Below are positions 55,500-64,000 of a stretch of DNA of 64,000 nucleotides, piece by piece (the first letter of the stretch is position 1; every line of letters starts with the position of its first letter). A program made the translations under genes and the position numbers. The notes under the pieces were generated by a model. The model ran no database searches. It was not told the origin of the DNA and was given only the letters and a program-made list of their open reading frames with translations. Source of the DNA: Shewanella fidelis ATCC BAA-318 (GTDB lineage Bacteria > Pseudomonadota > Gammaproteobacteria > Enterobacterales > Shewanellaceae); NCBI RefSeq assembly GCF_000518605.1, contig NZ_JADX01000004.1, forward strand, positions 62,001 through 126,000, read 5' to 3'.

Positions 55500-58051
55500 A
55501 ACGCCTCCTGTTGCAAGCTGCTAATCAGTGGTTTTCTAGTTTGCCATACTAATGGTGCTATAACGGCGGCGGCACTGGCTAATATCGCTATAAGTAAAAC
55601 TCTAAAGTAAGCCAGCCAATCCCACACCATAGCGATACTCCAACCAAAGGCTTGTAAGGTGACTTTATTAATCAATAGGTAACCCAGTAGTGCTCCGGTT
55701 GGCAGTGCGAGTAAACAGGTAAACAATACGATAATTAGCATTTGGCCTGACACTAAGCCACGTAGCTGATTGCGACTCACACCCAGCGCATAAAGGCGCG
55801 CCAAAGGTGCTTGCCTAGCCTGCGTTAGCATCAAGCAAGCGCTGAATAGCCCGATAGCAGCAACCAGTAAGGTCAAACTATTTAGCACCAAGGTGATAGA
55901 GAAAGTGCGTTTGAAGATCTCTAATGCTCGCTGTTTTATCTTGGTTTGGTTATACATTTGCGCTTCGCTGAGCGAGAGTTTTTGCTGCAGCAGGGTTTCT
56001 AGCTCAACAATATCGTTGGCGTAACTGGCGGCTATGCTGGTGGGAAGCTCAGATAAGCCAAGTTGTTGCCAAGTTGTCTGACTAACAATGATCTGGCCGA
56101 GTGGATTACCATAATCATAAAAAATGGCGCTTATCATTAATGGTTCAACGTTTGCTTGTTCAAATTCAGGCAAACTTATTTTGTCGCCAACATTGAGCCG
56201 GTATTTAATGGCGAGCGGTTCACTGATCATGACACTTTTAGCGTCGAAGAATGTTTGCCAATGGTTATTGCTGCTCACTTTTATTTGATTGCTATTGCGC
56301 AAAGAGTGGGCGTCACGAGTCATTAAACTCAGTGGTGCTTGTTGATACTGACTGTTGTGCACCCATTGGCCAAAGATGGCTGTTACCTTTGGCTGTGTGC
56401 TCAAGAATGCTTGGGTTGCAGCAACTTTGTCATTGGGGGGACGAATATACAGATCGGCATAGAGTCTATCGTCGAGCCAGCTTTTTAACGTAATTTCAAA
56501 GCTACCCACTAAAGTATTCATCGAAATATTGGCAGTCAACGCGAGTAACATGGCCATCATGGCTAGAGATAATGGGGCAATTAGCTCTTTGCTTTCAGCT
56601 ACAGCGTATCGCCAAAGTCCATTTTTGCTAAAGCGCTCTACTATGGTTAAACCAAGTTGTAATGTAAAAGGTAGTAAAAGCGGAATGGCAAATGTCACCA
56701 CACCGAGTAGGGCTAAGCTGTGTTGGTAATCTTGGGTGAACGGAAACAGCAGTCCAGCAATTCCAAGCAGGCTCAGTGCAATAATAAATAGCTTTACGTG
56801 CTTTCGTTTGGCTTGGCTTTGTTGCTCAAAACGGCTAGCGCTGCGCGCTAATGGTTGTTTTGCTAAAGTGGTAAACAGTGGATAGCAGGCAACTAATGCA
56901 GCAATAAAAGTGAGTCCAATTGCCTGATATAGCCAGCTCCACTGCCATAGCCCCGGCATTAAACGGGCACCGTAAAGCTGTTCAAGTGTCAGCGCTATTA
57001 TGGGCTGCAACCAATGACTTAATTGCAAACCTAAAATAAAACCAAGCAGTGACCCAATAATCACTAAAGCTAATAGCTCTGTAAGCAAAGCCAGTAATAG
57101 TGCGTTTTGCGGTACTCCTTGCTGTTGCAGCTGTACCAATAATTTTTGTCGTTTTAGTAAACTGTAACGTACGCCGTTGTATGCGATAAATAGCCCGACA
57201 ACAAAGGCGAGTAAGCTCATAGCGGTAAGGTTTAAGTGAAAGCTGCGGGTGAGGCTGGTTAGCCCCTCACCGTCATCTTGCACGGCAATATCAAAAAACT
57301 GGCTGGTTTGATGATTAAAGACTTGGTTAACTTGCTGAGTCAGTTGTTCAGCTTGACCAAATAGCGCAATGTAGCTTAGTTGTCCTCTACGATTAACAAG
57401 GCGTTGACCTAGTGATATATCCATTAAGATGGCGTTTCCTAGGCCGAGTTCATCAGGCAAGCGAATAACATTAAGCTTGATATTGTTCAGTATCATTACG
57501 CCACTGGACGCAACGTCATCAGCAAAGCTTTGGCTCATTAAAATATAGGGCGCACCAGCGAGTAATTTATCTAAAGGTAGATCGACAGAAAGCAATGACG
57601 CACTTTGTTGCTCATTGGCTGGCGTGTACTGTTCGGGCTGCTTTTGCTGCGTTGCATCTTGGGCTGTTTGAATGGAGAGCGCGGCGATTAGATCGCTGGC
57701 TTGTATATCCCAGCGCTGGCCTTGATTGTCGGTAACAGTATCATTGAGTACGGCTAGTGCTTGAGTGATCCCTGCTTGTCGAAGTTTGAAGTAGATTGAC
57801 TCATCGATTGCTTTCTTTCCTGAACTGGGCGCGAGTAGTAGTTGCGCCCTTTGGCTCAGTAATTCTGTGGCTTCTGAATAGCTGCGTATCGCATTTTCAT
57901 TAGTTGCTCTAACACCAATGAGCAGAGTTACCGCTAACACAATGCCTAATAAAATGGCGCCAGCTTGTAGCGGTGATTTACGATAATGCTGACTAAATAC
58001 AGCTAAGGTTAAGCGTATGGTTAGCCAGTTATCAGCGACAGGACTACTCAT
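55496..58051 (-). CDS. ABC transporter permease (FtsX type, duplicated)
   Basis: An 851-residue inner-membrane permease with two FtsX-like halves: an N-terminal anchor helix and a large periplasmic domain (about 50-270), then membrane segments near 275-400 and 425-500, a second periplasmic domain (about 510-700) and three to four C-terminal segments (725-840). This matches the LolC/MacB-type mechanotransmission permeases rather than importers. It overlaps the ATPase gene by eight bases and the lipoprotein gene by four, so the three are one operon. Confidence 0.88.
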   Translation of the reverse strand: MSSPVADNWLTIRLTLAVFSQHYRKSPLQAGAILLGIVLAVTLLIGVRATNENAIRSYSEATELLSQRAQLLLAPSSGKKAIDESIYFKLRQAGITQALAVLNDTVTDNQGQRWDIQASDLIAALSIQTAQDATQQKQPEQYTPANEQQSASLLSVDLPLDKLLAGAPYILMSQSFADDVASSGVMILNNIKLNVIRLPDELGLGNAILMDISLGQRLVNRRGQLSYIALFGQAEQLTQQVNQVFNHQTSQFFDIAVQDDGEGLTSLTRSFHLNLTAMSLLAFVVGLFIAYNGVRYSLLKRQKLLVQLQQQGVPQNALLLALLTELLALVIIGSLLGFILGLQLSHWLQPIIALTLEQLYGARLMPGLWQWSWLYQAIGLTFIAALVACYPLFTTLAKQPLARSASRFEQQSQAKRKHVKLFIIALSLLGIAGLLFPFTQDYQHSLALLGVVTFAIPLLLPFTLQLGLTIVERFSKNGLWRYAVAESKELIAPLSLAMMAMLLALTANISMNTLVGSFEITLKSWLDDRLYADLYIRPPNDKVAATQAFLSTQPKVTAIFGQWVHNSQYQQAPLSLMTRDAHSLRNSNQIKVSSNNHWQTFFDAKSVMISEPLAIKYRLNVGDKISLPEFEQANVEPLMISAIFYDYGNPLGQIIVSQTTWQQLGLSELPTSIAASYANDIVELETLLQQKLSLSEAQMYNQTKIKQRALEIFKRTFSITLVLNSLTLLVAAIGLFSACLMLTQARQAPLARLYALGVSRNQLRGLVSGQMLIIVLFTCLLALPTGALLGYLLINKVTLQAFGWSIAMVWDWLAYFRVLLIAILASAAAVIAPLVWQTRKPLISSLQQEAL

Positions 58052-58712
58052 GAATAAGCCCTTGTTCTAAATGCCAACGTCTTTGCATGAATGCGGCACA
58101 TTCATTACTGTGGGTCACCATTAAAATACTGGTTTGAGACTCTTTAGCAAGTTGGGTGAGTAGTGACATAACTTGCGTACCGGCTTTTTCATCTAAGTTA
58201 CCAGTAGGCTCATCAGCTAACAGTAGACTCGGTTTATGTGCCAGTGCTCGCGCAATAGCGACGCGCTGTTGTTGACCGCCAGAAAGGGTTTCAACATGGC
58301 GGCTTTTAACTTCATCAAGGCCTAACTGTGTTAGCAAGTAGTCACACCAAGGGTTCCATTTTTGCTGATTTAAGCGCAGTGAAAAGGCAATATTGTCGCG
58401 TACATTAAGCGGTGTGAGTAAGTTAAATTGCTGAAAAACGACGCCTAGATGTTGGCGGCGGAACTGGCTCCAGTGCTTGTCTTGCCAGTTTGCAGTGTCG
58501 CTACCATTGAGTAAAAGCTGGCCTTGTTTGATAAATTCAAAGCCACCAATAATATTCAATAACGTGCTTTTACCGCTGCCACTTGGGCCTGTGAGTGCCA
58601 CGGTGTCAGCACGATTAATGCTGAGGTTAACTCCTGTGAGAACTTGATGGTATTTATCACCATCATTAAAGCCTTTGGCAACCTGATGCAAACGCACAAT
58701 CTCATGACTCAT
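58044..58712 (-). CDS. ABC transporter ATP-binding protein (LolD/MacB type)
   Basis: A 222-residue ATPase with Walker [10 protein letters not shown] (42-50), Q-loop VFQQFNLL, signature LSGGQ (143-147), Walker B LLLADE (163-168) and switch His in MVTHS. Its closest look is LolD/MacB. It is the first gene of the ATPase-permease-AttH-like operon. GGGGAAG precedes the ATG. The operon probably moves a lipophilic compound or lipoprotein from the inner membrane outward. Confidence 0.93.
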   Translation of the reverse strand: MSHEIVRLHQVAKGFNDGDKYHQVLTGVNLSINRADTVALTGPSGSGKSTLLNIIGGFEFIKQGQLLLNGSDTANWQDKHWSQFRRQHLGVVFQQFNLLTPLNVRDNIAFSLRLNQQKWNPWCDYLLTQLGLDEVKSRHVETLSGGQQQRVAIARALAHKPSLLLADEPTGNLDEKAGTQVMSLLTQLAKESQTSILMVTHSNECAAFMQRRWHLEQGLIHE

Positions 58713-59075
58713 GACTTCCCCTGTTATAAGACCTACTTCCTTGAGACAGGATTAATTTAGCATAATTATTAAGCTATACGAGTTTGTTATTTAATTAGCT
58801 CTATTTTTTATGGTTAATTGCAAATTGCTTATTGATTAATAACTTGTTGCTTAACTTTCTAACTCAGTTTATGTTGCAAGATCTGGCAGCTTTCATTGTT
58901 AAGGAGTTATTCAACGGTGAAAGATTGTCTGAGTTATAACCGCTAACATTGATGCCGTTGCTATGCCTTGCCTACACTTAAATGCATATGTTCAGTATAG
59001 CGATTATTAATTACGCGCAGGCCATCAAGCTCAAGGCTTATGCAAATAATGATCAAGTGACTGTGGAATAGGGAA
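58713..59075. other. Divergent promoter region
   Basis: This AT-rich gap of about 360 bp between the ABC operon and the hybrid kinase gene must hold both promoters. No gene and no distinct operator were recognised. Confidence 0.4.
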
Positions 59076-62000
59076 ATGAGCAGACTCCGAACCTTTCGTA
59101 GCCGAATTTTATCGCAAATAGCCTTACCATTAATTGCCATTATGGCATTGGTTTTTAGTGTTAATGCTTGGTTTAACTATCAAGCAGAAGAGCGAGATAT
59201 TTACCGGCATCTGGAACAAAGAGCTGAAAATGTTGCTCTGCGATTACAGCATTTCTTACAAGCTGCTGAGACCGATACTGGTTCTATTGCTGACTTTCTA
59301 GGGCAAGCCAATAAACAGCAGTTACTAGCCGATAAAAGTAAACTAACTCAATTACTTACCTTGCGTTTAAATCGGCATCCAAACTTTTACGGCAGTGCGA
59401 TTGCTTTTCAGCGTTTCTTCATTGAAGACCGAGAACTTTATGCTCCTTATGTATACCGTAATGATGGCCGAATTCAGGCGTTAGATATTGGCGCTGATAG
59501 TTACGACTATACCGATGGAAATTGGGATTGGTGGAGCCGAGCGATCAATAATGATAATGGCTTTTGGTCGGAGCCTTATCTCGATGAGGGCGCTGCTAAT
59601 GTAATGATGATTAGTTACTCAAAACCTTTTGGTGCTCAATTACCTTTTGATGGCGTTATTACCGTTGATTTAAGCTTAAATAACCTACCTGCTATGGTTG
59701 GCATGGATGCCAAACGTTTAGTACTCATCGACCAAAATGATCAGCTTATATACCATCAAAACCGCAGTTTATTATTACAGCAAGGCCGTGATAATTGGTT
59801 ATCTGACTCTGCTGAAAATCAGAGTTTTCTTGATTTAGCCAGTCAAGGTAAGACAGGTTTTAGCCATATCGAAGACAGCTTAGGTGATCGTTATCTTGCT
59901 AGTGTGGCGGTAGTTCCAGCGCTTAACTGGCGAGTGGTCATTATGACTCCTGAAAGCGAACTACATAAGGCGTTTTTAAAGGGGTTTATTGCGCTAGCGT
60001 TAAGCCTCATTTTGTTTTCGGTTATTTTGTTTTTAACTGGCTACGTAACGGCGAGACGACTCACTCGGCCAATAGAAGAGCTTGAGGCGGGGATCATGGC
60101 CTTCGGTGCGGGTAATGCTAAGCGTATTGAAAAACCGAAAGGCGCAGCAAGTGAAATCGTTACCTTAACAGACAAGTTTAATGATATGGCGGCAGTGCTA
60201 GCTGAGCGCGAGGCGGCACTGCTTGATTCCCGCGGTAATCGTTTTGCCAAACTGATCGATGGCATGAGCGATAAATCCTTCTATTGCTCAGTCTCTCCCA
60301 GCGGGGAGATTGTGCGTGTTTCAGCCGGAGCTGAAAAAGTTTTAGGCTTTGCGGCGGACTTATTTAAGCGTAAGTATCAGCGTTTGTTTTCTGATAACCC
60401 AATCAATGAACTCAATTGGCAATATATGGATGCGGCGCTGCAAGGTGAGAATGTGCCGCCCCATCAAATAGAGATGCTAGATGCTAGCGGGGCGATACGG
60501 CATTTAGATGTATTTATGCAGCCATTACTATCCGATCAGCAAGAGTTGTTATCTGTTGAGATGCTGTTTAATGACGTTAGTGAGCAGTTCACTGCAGCAG
60601 CTTGGTCGAACGCGGTACTTGAGTCTGCGCCAGAAGCTATGTTGATCGTCGATGAGTCAGGTCAGTTGGTGTTCACTAACAGTCGTTGCCAGCTGTTATT
60701 TGGCTACGATGAGACGCAGATGAAAACCATGTCTGTGGAAGATTTAGTTCCTGATGCGGTTCGGGCTGGGCATGCAGCACAGCGGGCACAGTTTATTAGT
60801 GAAGGGCGCGATCGCAAAATGGGCTTCGGAACCGATTCTACCTTAATGGCTATAAAGGCTGATGGTAGTGAGTTCCCGGTAGAGATCAGTCTTGGCCTTT
60901 TGCCTAAGGATGAAGAAGGCAAGCGTCAAGTAGCAGCCTCAGTGCGTGATATAACCCTAGAACTAGAGTTTGCTCAGCGTATAAAAGACAGCGAAAATCG
61001 TTTTCGTGGCTTAGTGGCGAATATTCCAGGTGCAGTATACCGAACGCGTATCGATGACACGTGGACGATGGAATATATCAGCGACAACATTAGTGAGATC
61101 AGCGGTTATCCTGCAGCAGATTTTATTGAGGGTCGCGTACGTAGTTATCTCAGTCTTATCTTGGAGCAAGATAAGCAGGCTATGAATGACACGATAGAAC
61201 AGGCATTGCTCGCGCAAAAGAGTTTTGAAGTGCAATACCGAATCATGCATCGCGATGGCAGTATTCATTGGGTACATGAAAAAGGTAAAGCGATTTACGC
61301 TGATAATGGGGTTGCACTTTGGTTTGACGGCAGTATTCATGACATCACTAGTAGTAAGCTCGCTCAAGAGGCGATAGCCCAGTCGCAACAGCAATTAGAG
61401 ACGATAACAGAATCAATTCCGAGCACTGTGTACCAGATGCACTGGTGCAGTAATACTGAGCGGAGATTTACCTTTTTATCCAGCGCTTGTATTGCCACGC
61501 TAGGTTTTCATCGTGATGAAGTACTGAACAATTTCGACCTCGTTGCCGAATGCATTATCAGTGAAGAGCGTTCACATATTATTGAAGCGTTATCGGGTAA
61601 AAGCAGTAAAGGATTACAGTGGACAGAAGAGTTTCGTTATCAGCATCCTGTTGGTGATATTCGTTGGCTACAAGCGGGTGCTCATGGTGATTTACAGAGT
61701 GACGGTTGTATTATCTGGAACGGTTATCTAATGGATATTACCGATCGTAAGCAGATCGATAAGGAGTTAGAAGACAGAGAAGCGCACTTTAGAGCTTTAT
61801 TTGATAATGCTGGCATTGGCATAGTTAACGTTGATGCCCGTGGCACAGTGTTAGATTGTAATGAACAGTTTAGTCAATATATGCAATGCTCTGCCGCAGA
61901 AATCAGAGGCCGTTCCTTCTTAGATTATCAGCCAGAAGAGGATAGAGAAGCGACCCGAAGCTTGTTCAAGGAGTTGCTTGAAAACGGTAATGACTGTTTA

Positions 62001-64000
62001 ACCACAGAAATTCGCTTAATTAACCATGCATCAGAGTGTATGTGGATGGACTTAAGTTTAACTCGACTTAAAAATGCTAAAGGCGAGCTAAACTCCGTGG
62101 TGTTATCTATGGCCAATATCACTTCGTTAAAGCAGTTATCACAGCAACTTAGCCAAGCGAAAGATAATGCCGACGCGGCCAACCAAGCAAAGAGTGATTT
62201 CTTAGCGAACATGTCGCACGAGATCCGTACTCCAATGAACGCCATTATTGGTATGTCGCAACTTTGTTTGCAAACAGAGTTAACGAGTAAGCAGCAAAAC
62301 TATGTGCAAAAAATCGATCGCGCATCTAAATCGCTACTGGGGATCATTAATGACATCCTCGATTTTTCAAAAATTGAGGCCGGTAAACTCGATATAGAGT
62401 CTATTCCGTTTCAGCTCGATACCATGCTTGAAGATCTTAGCGATATGTTCTCCACTAAAGCAGCGGATAAGCACCTAGAGCTGATGTTTGCTGTAGCGCC
62501 AAATATGCCAAGGCACCTTGAAGGAGATCCATTACGTCTGAGTCAGGTATTGATTAACCTGATGAACAATGCGATTAAGTTTACCGAGCAAGGTGAAATA
62601 TTGTTATCCATTAGTCAATTGGAGTTGGTGGATGAACGGATATTACTGAAATTTAGCGTGCGCGACAGTGGTATTGGCTTACTTGAGGAGCAGCGCAACA
62701 AACTGTTCAAGTCATTTAGTCAGGCCGATACTTCAACCACTCGCCGTTATGGTGGAACAGGCCTAGGACTTGCTATTAGTAAACAACTCGTTGAACTAAT
62801 GGGCGGAGAAATCGGTGTCGATAGTCAGTTTGGGCATGGTAGTACCTTTTATTTCACTGTCAGCTTGAATATTGCTGATAAAAAGGTGCTAAAAGTCAAA
62901 CAAGAAGTTGAGGGGATGCGTATCTTAGTTGCTGATGATAACGCAACCGCCCGTGACATCTTGCGTACGACTTTAGAGAGTATGGGCTTTGAGGTAGATG
63001 TAGTTAAGAGTGGGGCTGAGGCGGTACAGCACTGTAAAACCAATGATTATGCGGTAGCACTCATTGATTGGCTTATGCCTGAAATGAACGGTATTGAAGC
63101 GGCTAAACAGATTTTAGCTAATCAAGCTCAGCCACCAAAAGTCCTTATTGTATCGGCTCATGCCAATCATGAATTAACCGATGAACTTGAACAACTCGAT
63201 ATTGCAGGGTTTATCACGAAACCGATTAGTGCTTCACGTTTACTCGACGGCATCATGCTGTCGTTAGGTGAGCAAGGCACTATGCCAGTGAGGCACAACA
63301 CATCTGAAATCAGTCAATTATTGTTAGCACAGCTAAAAGGCAAACGCATTTTACTTGTTGAAGATAATGAAATGAATCAAGAGGTGGCTAGTGAGTTTTT
63401 AGAGCAAGTCGGTGTGGTGTTATCCATTGCTGAAAATGGCCAAATAGCATTAGAAAAACTGACAATGCAAAGCTTTGATTTAATATTGATGGATTGCCAA
63501 ATGCCAGTCATGGACGGTTATCAAGCGACACAAGCGTTGCGAAAAATGCCGGGACTGGACGATATACCAGTGATAGCAATGACAGCTAACGCAATGGCCG
63601 GTGACAAAGAGATGTGCCTACAAGCAGGTATGAATGATCATATTGCTAAACCGGTTGAAGCGTCATTGCTATATACCAAGCTGCTGCATTATTTAGTCGA
63701 TGATATTCAGGTTAGGCAAGATGCAGACAGCAAGCAGAAGCAGCAGAACAATGATATCCAATCTTGGCCGAACCATCATGCTATCGATGTCGATAAAGGT
63801 CTGCAGTTGGTACAAAATTCTGTGCGTTTATATCAGCGGATCTTTGAACGTTTCAGCAGCGGTCAGATTGATATTGCAGCGCAAATAGAGCAGGCCTTGG
63901 ATGAGGGTAAAGTAGATGATGCAATTCGTTATGCGCATACCTTAAAAGGGGTTGCTGGTAACCTGTACTCTGCTGAGCTGAGTGAGCTAGCGAGAAAGAT
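59076..64000 (+). CDS. Hybrid sensor histidine kinase with five PAS-type, two receiver and one HPt domain (3' end cut)
   Basis: The frame is open from the ATG at 59076 to the window end (1,641 residues, no stop). In order: membrane helix (14-33), periplasmic dCache-like sensor (about 40-295), membrane helix (302-325), HAMP (326-380), five PAS or PAS-like domains (about 388-500, 510-635, 639-765, 770-895, 900-1020), HisKA with His1048 (MSHEIRTPMN), HATPase (about 1150-1265, GGTGLGLAIS), receiver 1 with Asp1331 (LIDWLMPEMNG), receiver 2 with Asp1473 (LMDCQMPVMDG), and the start of HPt with His1621 (AHTLKGVAGN). It is a complete phosphorelay in one chain. AGGG lies before the ATG. The partner regulator is not in view. 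Confidence 0.93.
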   Translation, partial: MSRLRTFRSRILSQIALPLIAIMALVFSVNAWFNYQAEERDIYRHLEQRAENVALRLQHFLQAAETDTGSIADFLGQANKQQLLADKSKLTQLLTLRLNRHPNFYGSAIAFQRFFIEDRELYAPYVYRNDGRIQALDIGADSYDYTDGNWDWWSRAINNDNGFWSEPYLDEGAANVMMISYSKPFGAQLPFDGVITVDLSLNNLPAMVGMDAKRLVLIDQNDQLIYHQNRSLLLQQGRDNWLSDSAENQSFLDLASQGKTGFSHIEDSLGDRYLASVAVVPALNWRVVIMTPESELHKAFLKGFIALALSLILFSVILFLTGYVTARRLTRPIEELEAGIMAFGAGNAKRIEKPKGAASEIVTLTDKFNDMAAVLAEREAALLDSRGNRFAKLIDGMSDKSFYCSVSPSGEIVRVSAGAEKVLGFAADLFKRKYQRLFSDNPINELNWQYMDAALQGENVPPHQIEMLDASGAIRHLDVFMQPLLSDQQELLSVEMLFNDVSEQFTAAAWSNAVLESAPEAMLIVDESGQLVFTNSRCQLLFGYDETQMKTMSVEDLVPDAVRAGHAAQRAQFISEGRDRKMGFGTDSTLMAIKADGSEFPVEISLGLLPKDEEGKRQVAASVRDITLELEFAQRIKDSENRFRGLVANIPGAVYRTRIDDTWTMEYISDNISEISGYPAADFIEGRVRSYLSLILEQDKQAMNDTIEQALLAQKSFEVQYRIMHRDGSIHWVHEKGKAIYADNGVALWFDGSIHDITSSKLAQEAIAQSQQQLETITESIPSTVYQMHWCSNTERRFTFLSSACIATLGFHRDEVLNNFDLVAECIISEERSHIIEALSGKSSKGLQWTEEFRYQHPVGDIRWLQAGAHGDLQSDGCIIWNGYLMDITDRKQIDKELEDREAHFRALFDNAGIGIVNVDARGTVLDCNEQFSQYMQCSAAEIRGRSFLDYQPEEDREATRSLFKELLENGNDCLTTEIRLINHASECMWMDLSLTRLKNAKGELNSVVLSMANITSLKQLSQQLSQAKDNADAANQAKSDFLANMSHEIRTPMNAIIGMSQLCLQTELTSKQQNYVQKIDRASKSLLGIINDILDFSKIEAGKLDIESIPFQLDTMLEDLSDMFSTKAADKHLELMFAVAPNMPRHLEGDPLRLSQVLINLMNNAIKFTEQGEILLSISQLELVDERILLKFSVRDSGIGLLEEQRNKLFKSFSQADTSTTRRYGGTGLGLAISKQLVELMGGEIGVDSQFGHGSTFYFTVSLNIADKKVLKVKQEVEGMRILVADDNATARDILRTTLESMGFEVDVVKSGAEAVQHCKTNDYAVALIDWLMPEMNGIEAAKQILANQAQPPKVLIVSAHANHELTDELEQLDIAGFITKPISASRLLDGIMLSLGEQGTMPVRHNTSEISQLLLAQLKGKRILLVEDNEMNQEVASEFLEQVGVVLSIAENGQIALEKLTMQSFDLILMDCQMPVMDGYQATQALRKMPGLDDIPVIAMTANAMAGDKEMCLQAGMNDHIAKPVEASLLYTKLLHYLVDDIQVRQDADSKQKQQNNDIQSWPNHHAIDVDKGLQLVQNSVRLYQRIFERFSSGQIDIAAQIEQALDEGKVDDAIRYAHTLKGVAGNLYSAELSELARK

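Noticed and set aside
61011..63043. Minus-strand frames inside the hybrid kinase gene
   Set aside because: They lie antisense to a long conserved coding region with clear domains.

Overview
The window looks like a chromosomal segment of a Shewanella-type gammaproteobacterium (order Alteromonadales). The basis is the gene content: a napDAGHB periplasmic nitrate reductase operon, a single-chain carboxylase of about 1,500 residues divergent from a LysR gene, tandem Gram-negative porins, the conserved sprT-endA-rsmE-gshB order, several FNR/CRP-type operator sequences, and short intergenic distances. No phage, plasmid, IS transposase, CRISPR array or rRNA operon is visible. The only RNA gene found is one tRNA-Leu.

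Layout. 1-1.8 kb (minus): curli genes, a CsgB-like nucleator followed by a very long CsgA-like repeat protein cut by the left edge. 2.2-4.7 kb: a secreted multidomain subtilisin-like protease. 5.4-8.1 kb: a small acidic protein and galK-galM. 8.3-8.55 kb: a MITE-like element with perfect 13-bp terminal inverted repeats; a partial inverted relative lies at 48.9 kb. 8.75-13.7 kb: CPA2 antiporter, cutA-dsbD, fxsA. 13.7-16.1 kb: a protein-kinase-like gene divergent from a small Cys-rich protein, with a perfect FNR-type box between them. 16.4-21.9 kb: tpm, two paralogous porins, tcdA and a SieB-like membrane protein. 21.9-22.5 kb: a 44-residue DUF3149 membrane protein under a second perfect FNR-type box, then tRNA-Leu(CAA).

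22.9-35 kb: an S9 peptidase, a site-2-protease homologue, a DUF342/FapA protein, rsmC, alkaline phosphatase-gshB, rsmE-endA, sprT, and a secreted pyroglutamyl-peptidase-like protein whose catalytic Cys appears replaced by Ser. 35.6-41.2 kb: LysR and the fused acyl-CoA carboxylase. 41.3-43.3 kb: a two-gene glf-DUF707 cassette, probably for galactofuranose glycan. 43.4-48.9 kb: a PAS-GGDEF diguanylate cyclase, LysR, three small conserved or orphan genes, and an AraC regulator divergent from a lipoprotein. 49-54 kb: napDAGHB with a 7-2-7 NarP-type site upstream. 54.4-58.7 kb: an AttH-like lipoprotein-permease-ATPase export operon. 59.1-64 kb: a large hybrid histidine kinase cut by the right edge.

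Much of the window concerns the envelope and anaerobic respiration: nitrate reduction (nap), disulfide reduction (dsbD), porins with CRP/FNR-like sites, and two small genes with perfect FNR boxes. Several genes were re-started relative to the longest open frame, because an ATGA overlap, a Shine-Dalgarno sequence or a signal peptide fixed the start. Three genes are not captured as complete long open frames: the edge-truncated curlin, the edge-truncated kinase and the DUF3149 gene. A 46-codon gene is also added. Promoter and operator calls rest on pattern matching by eye.
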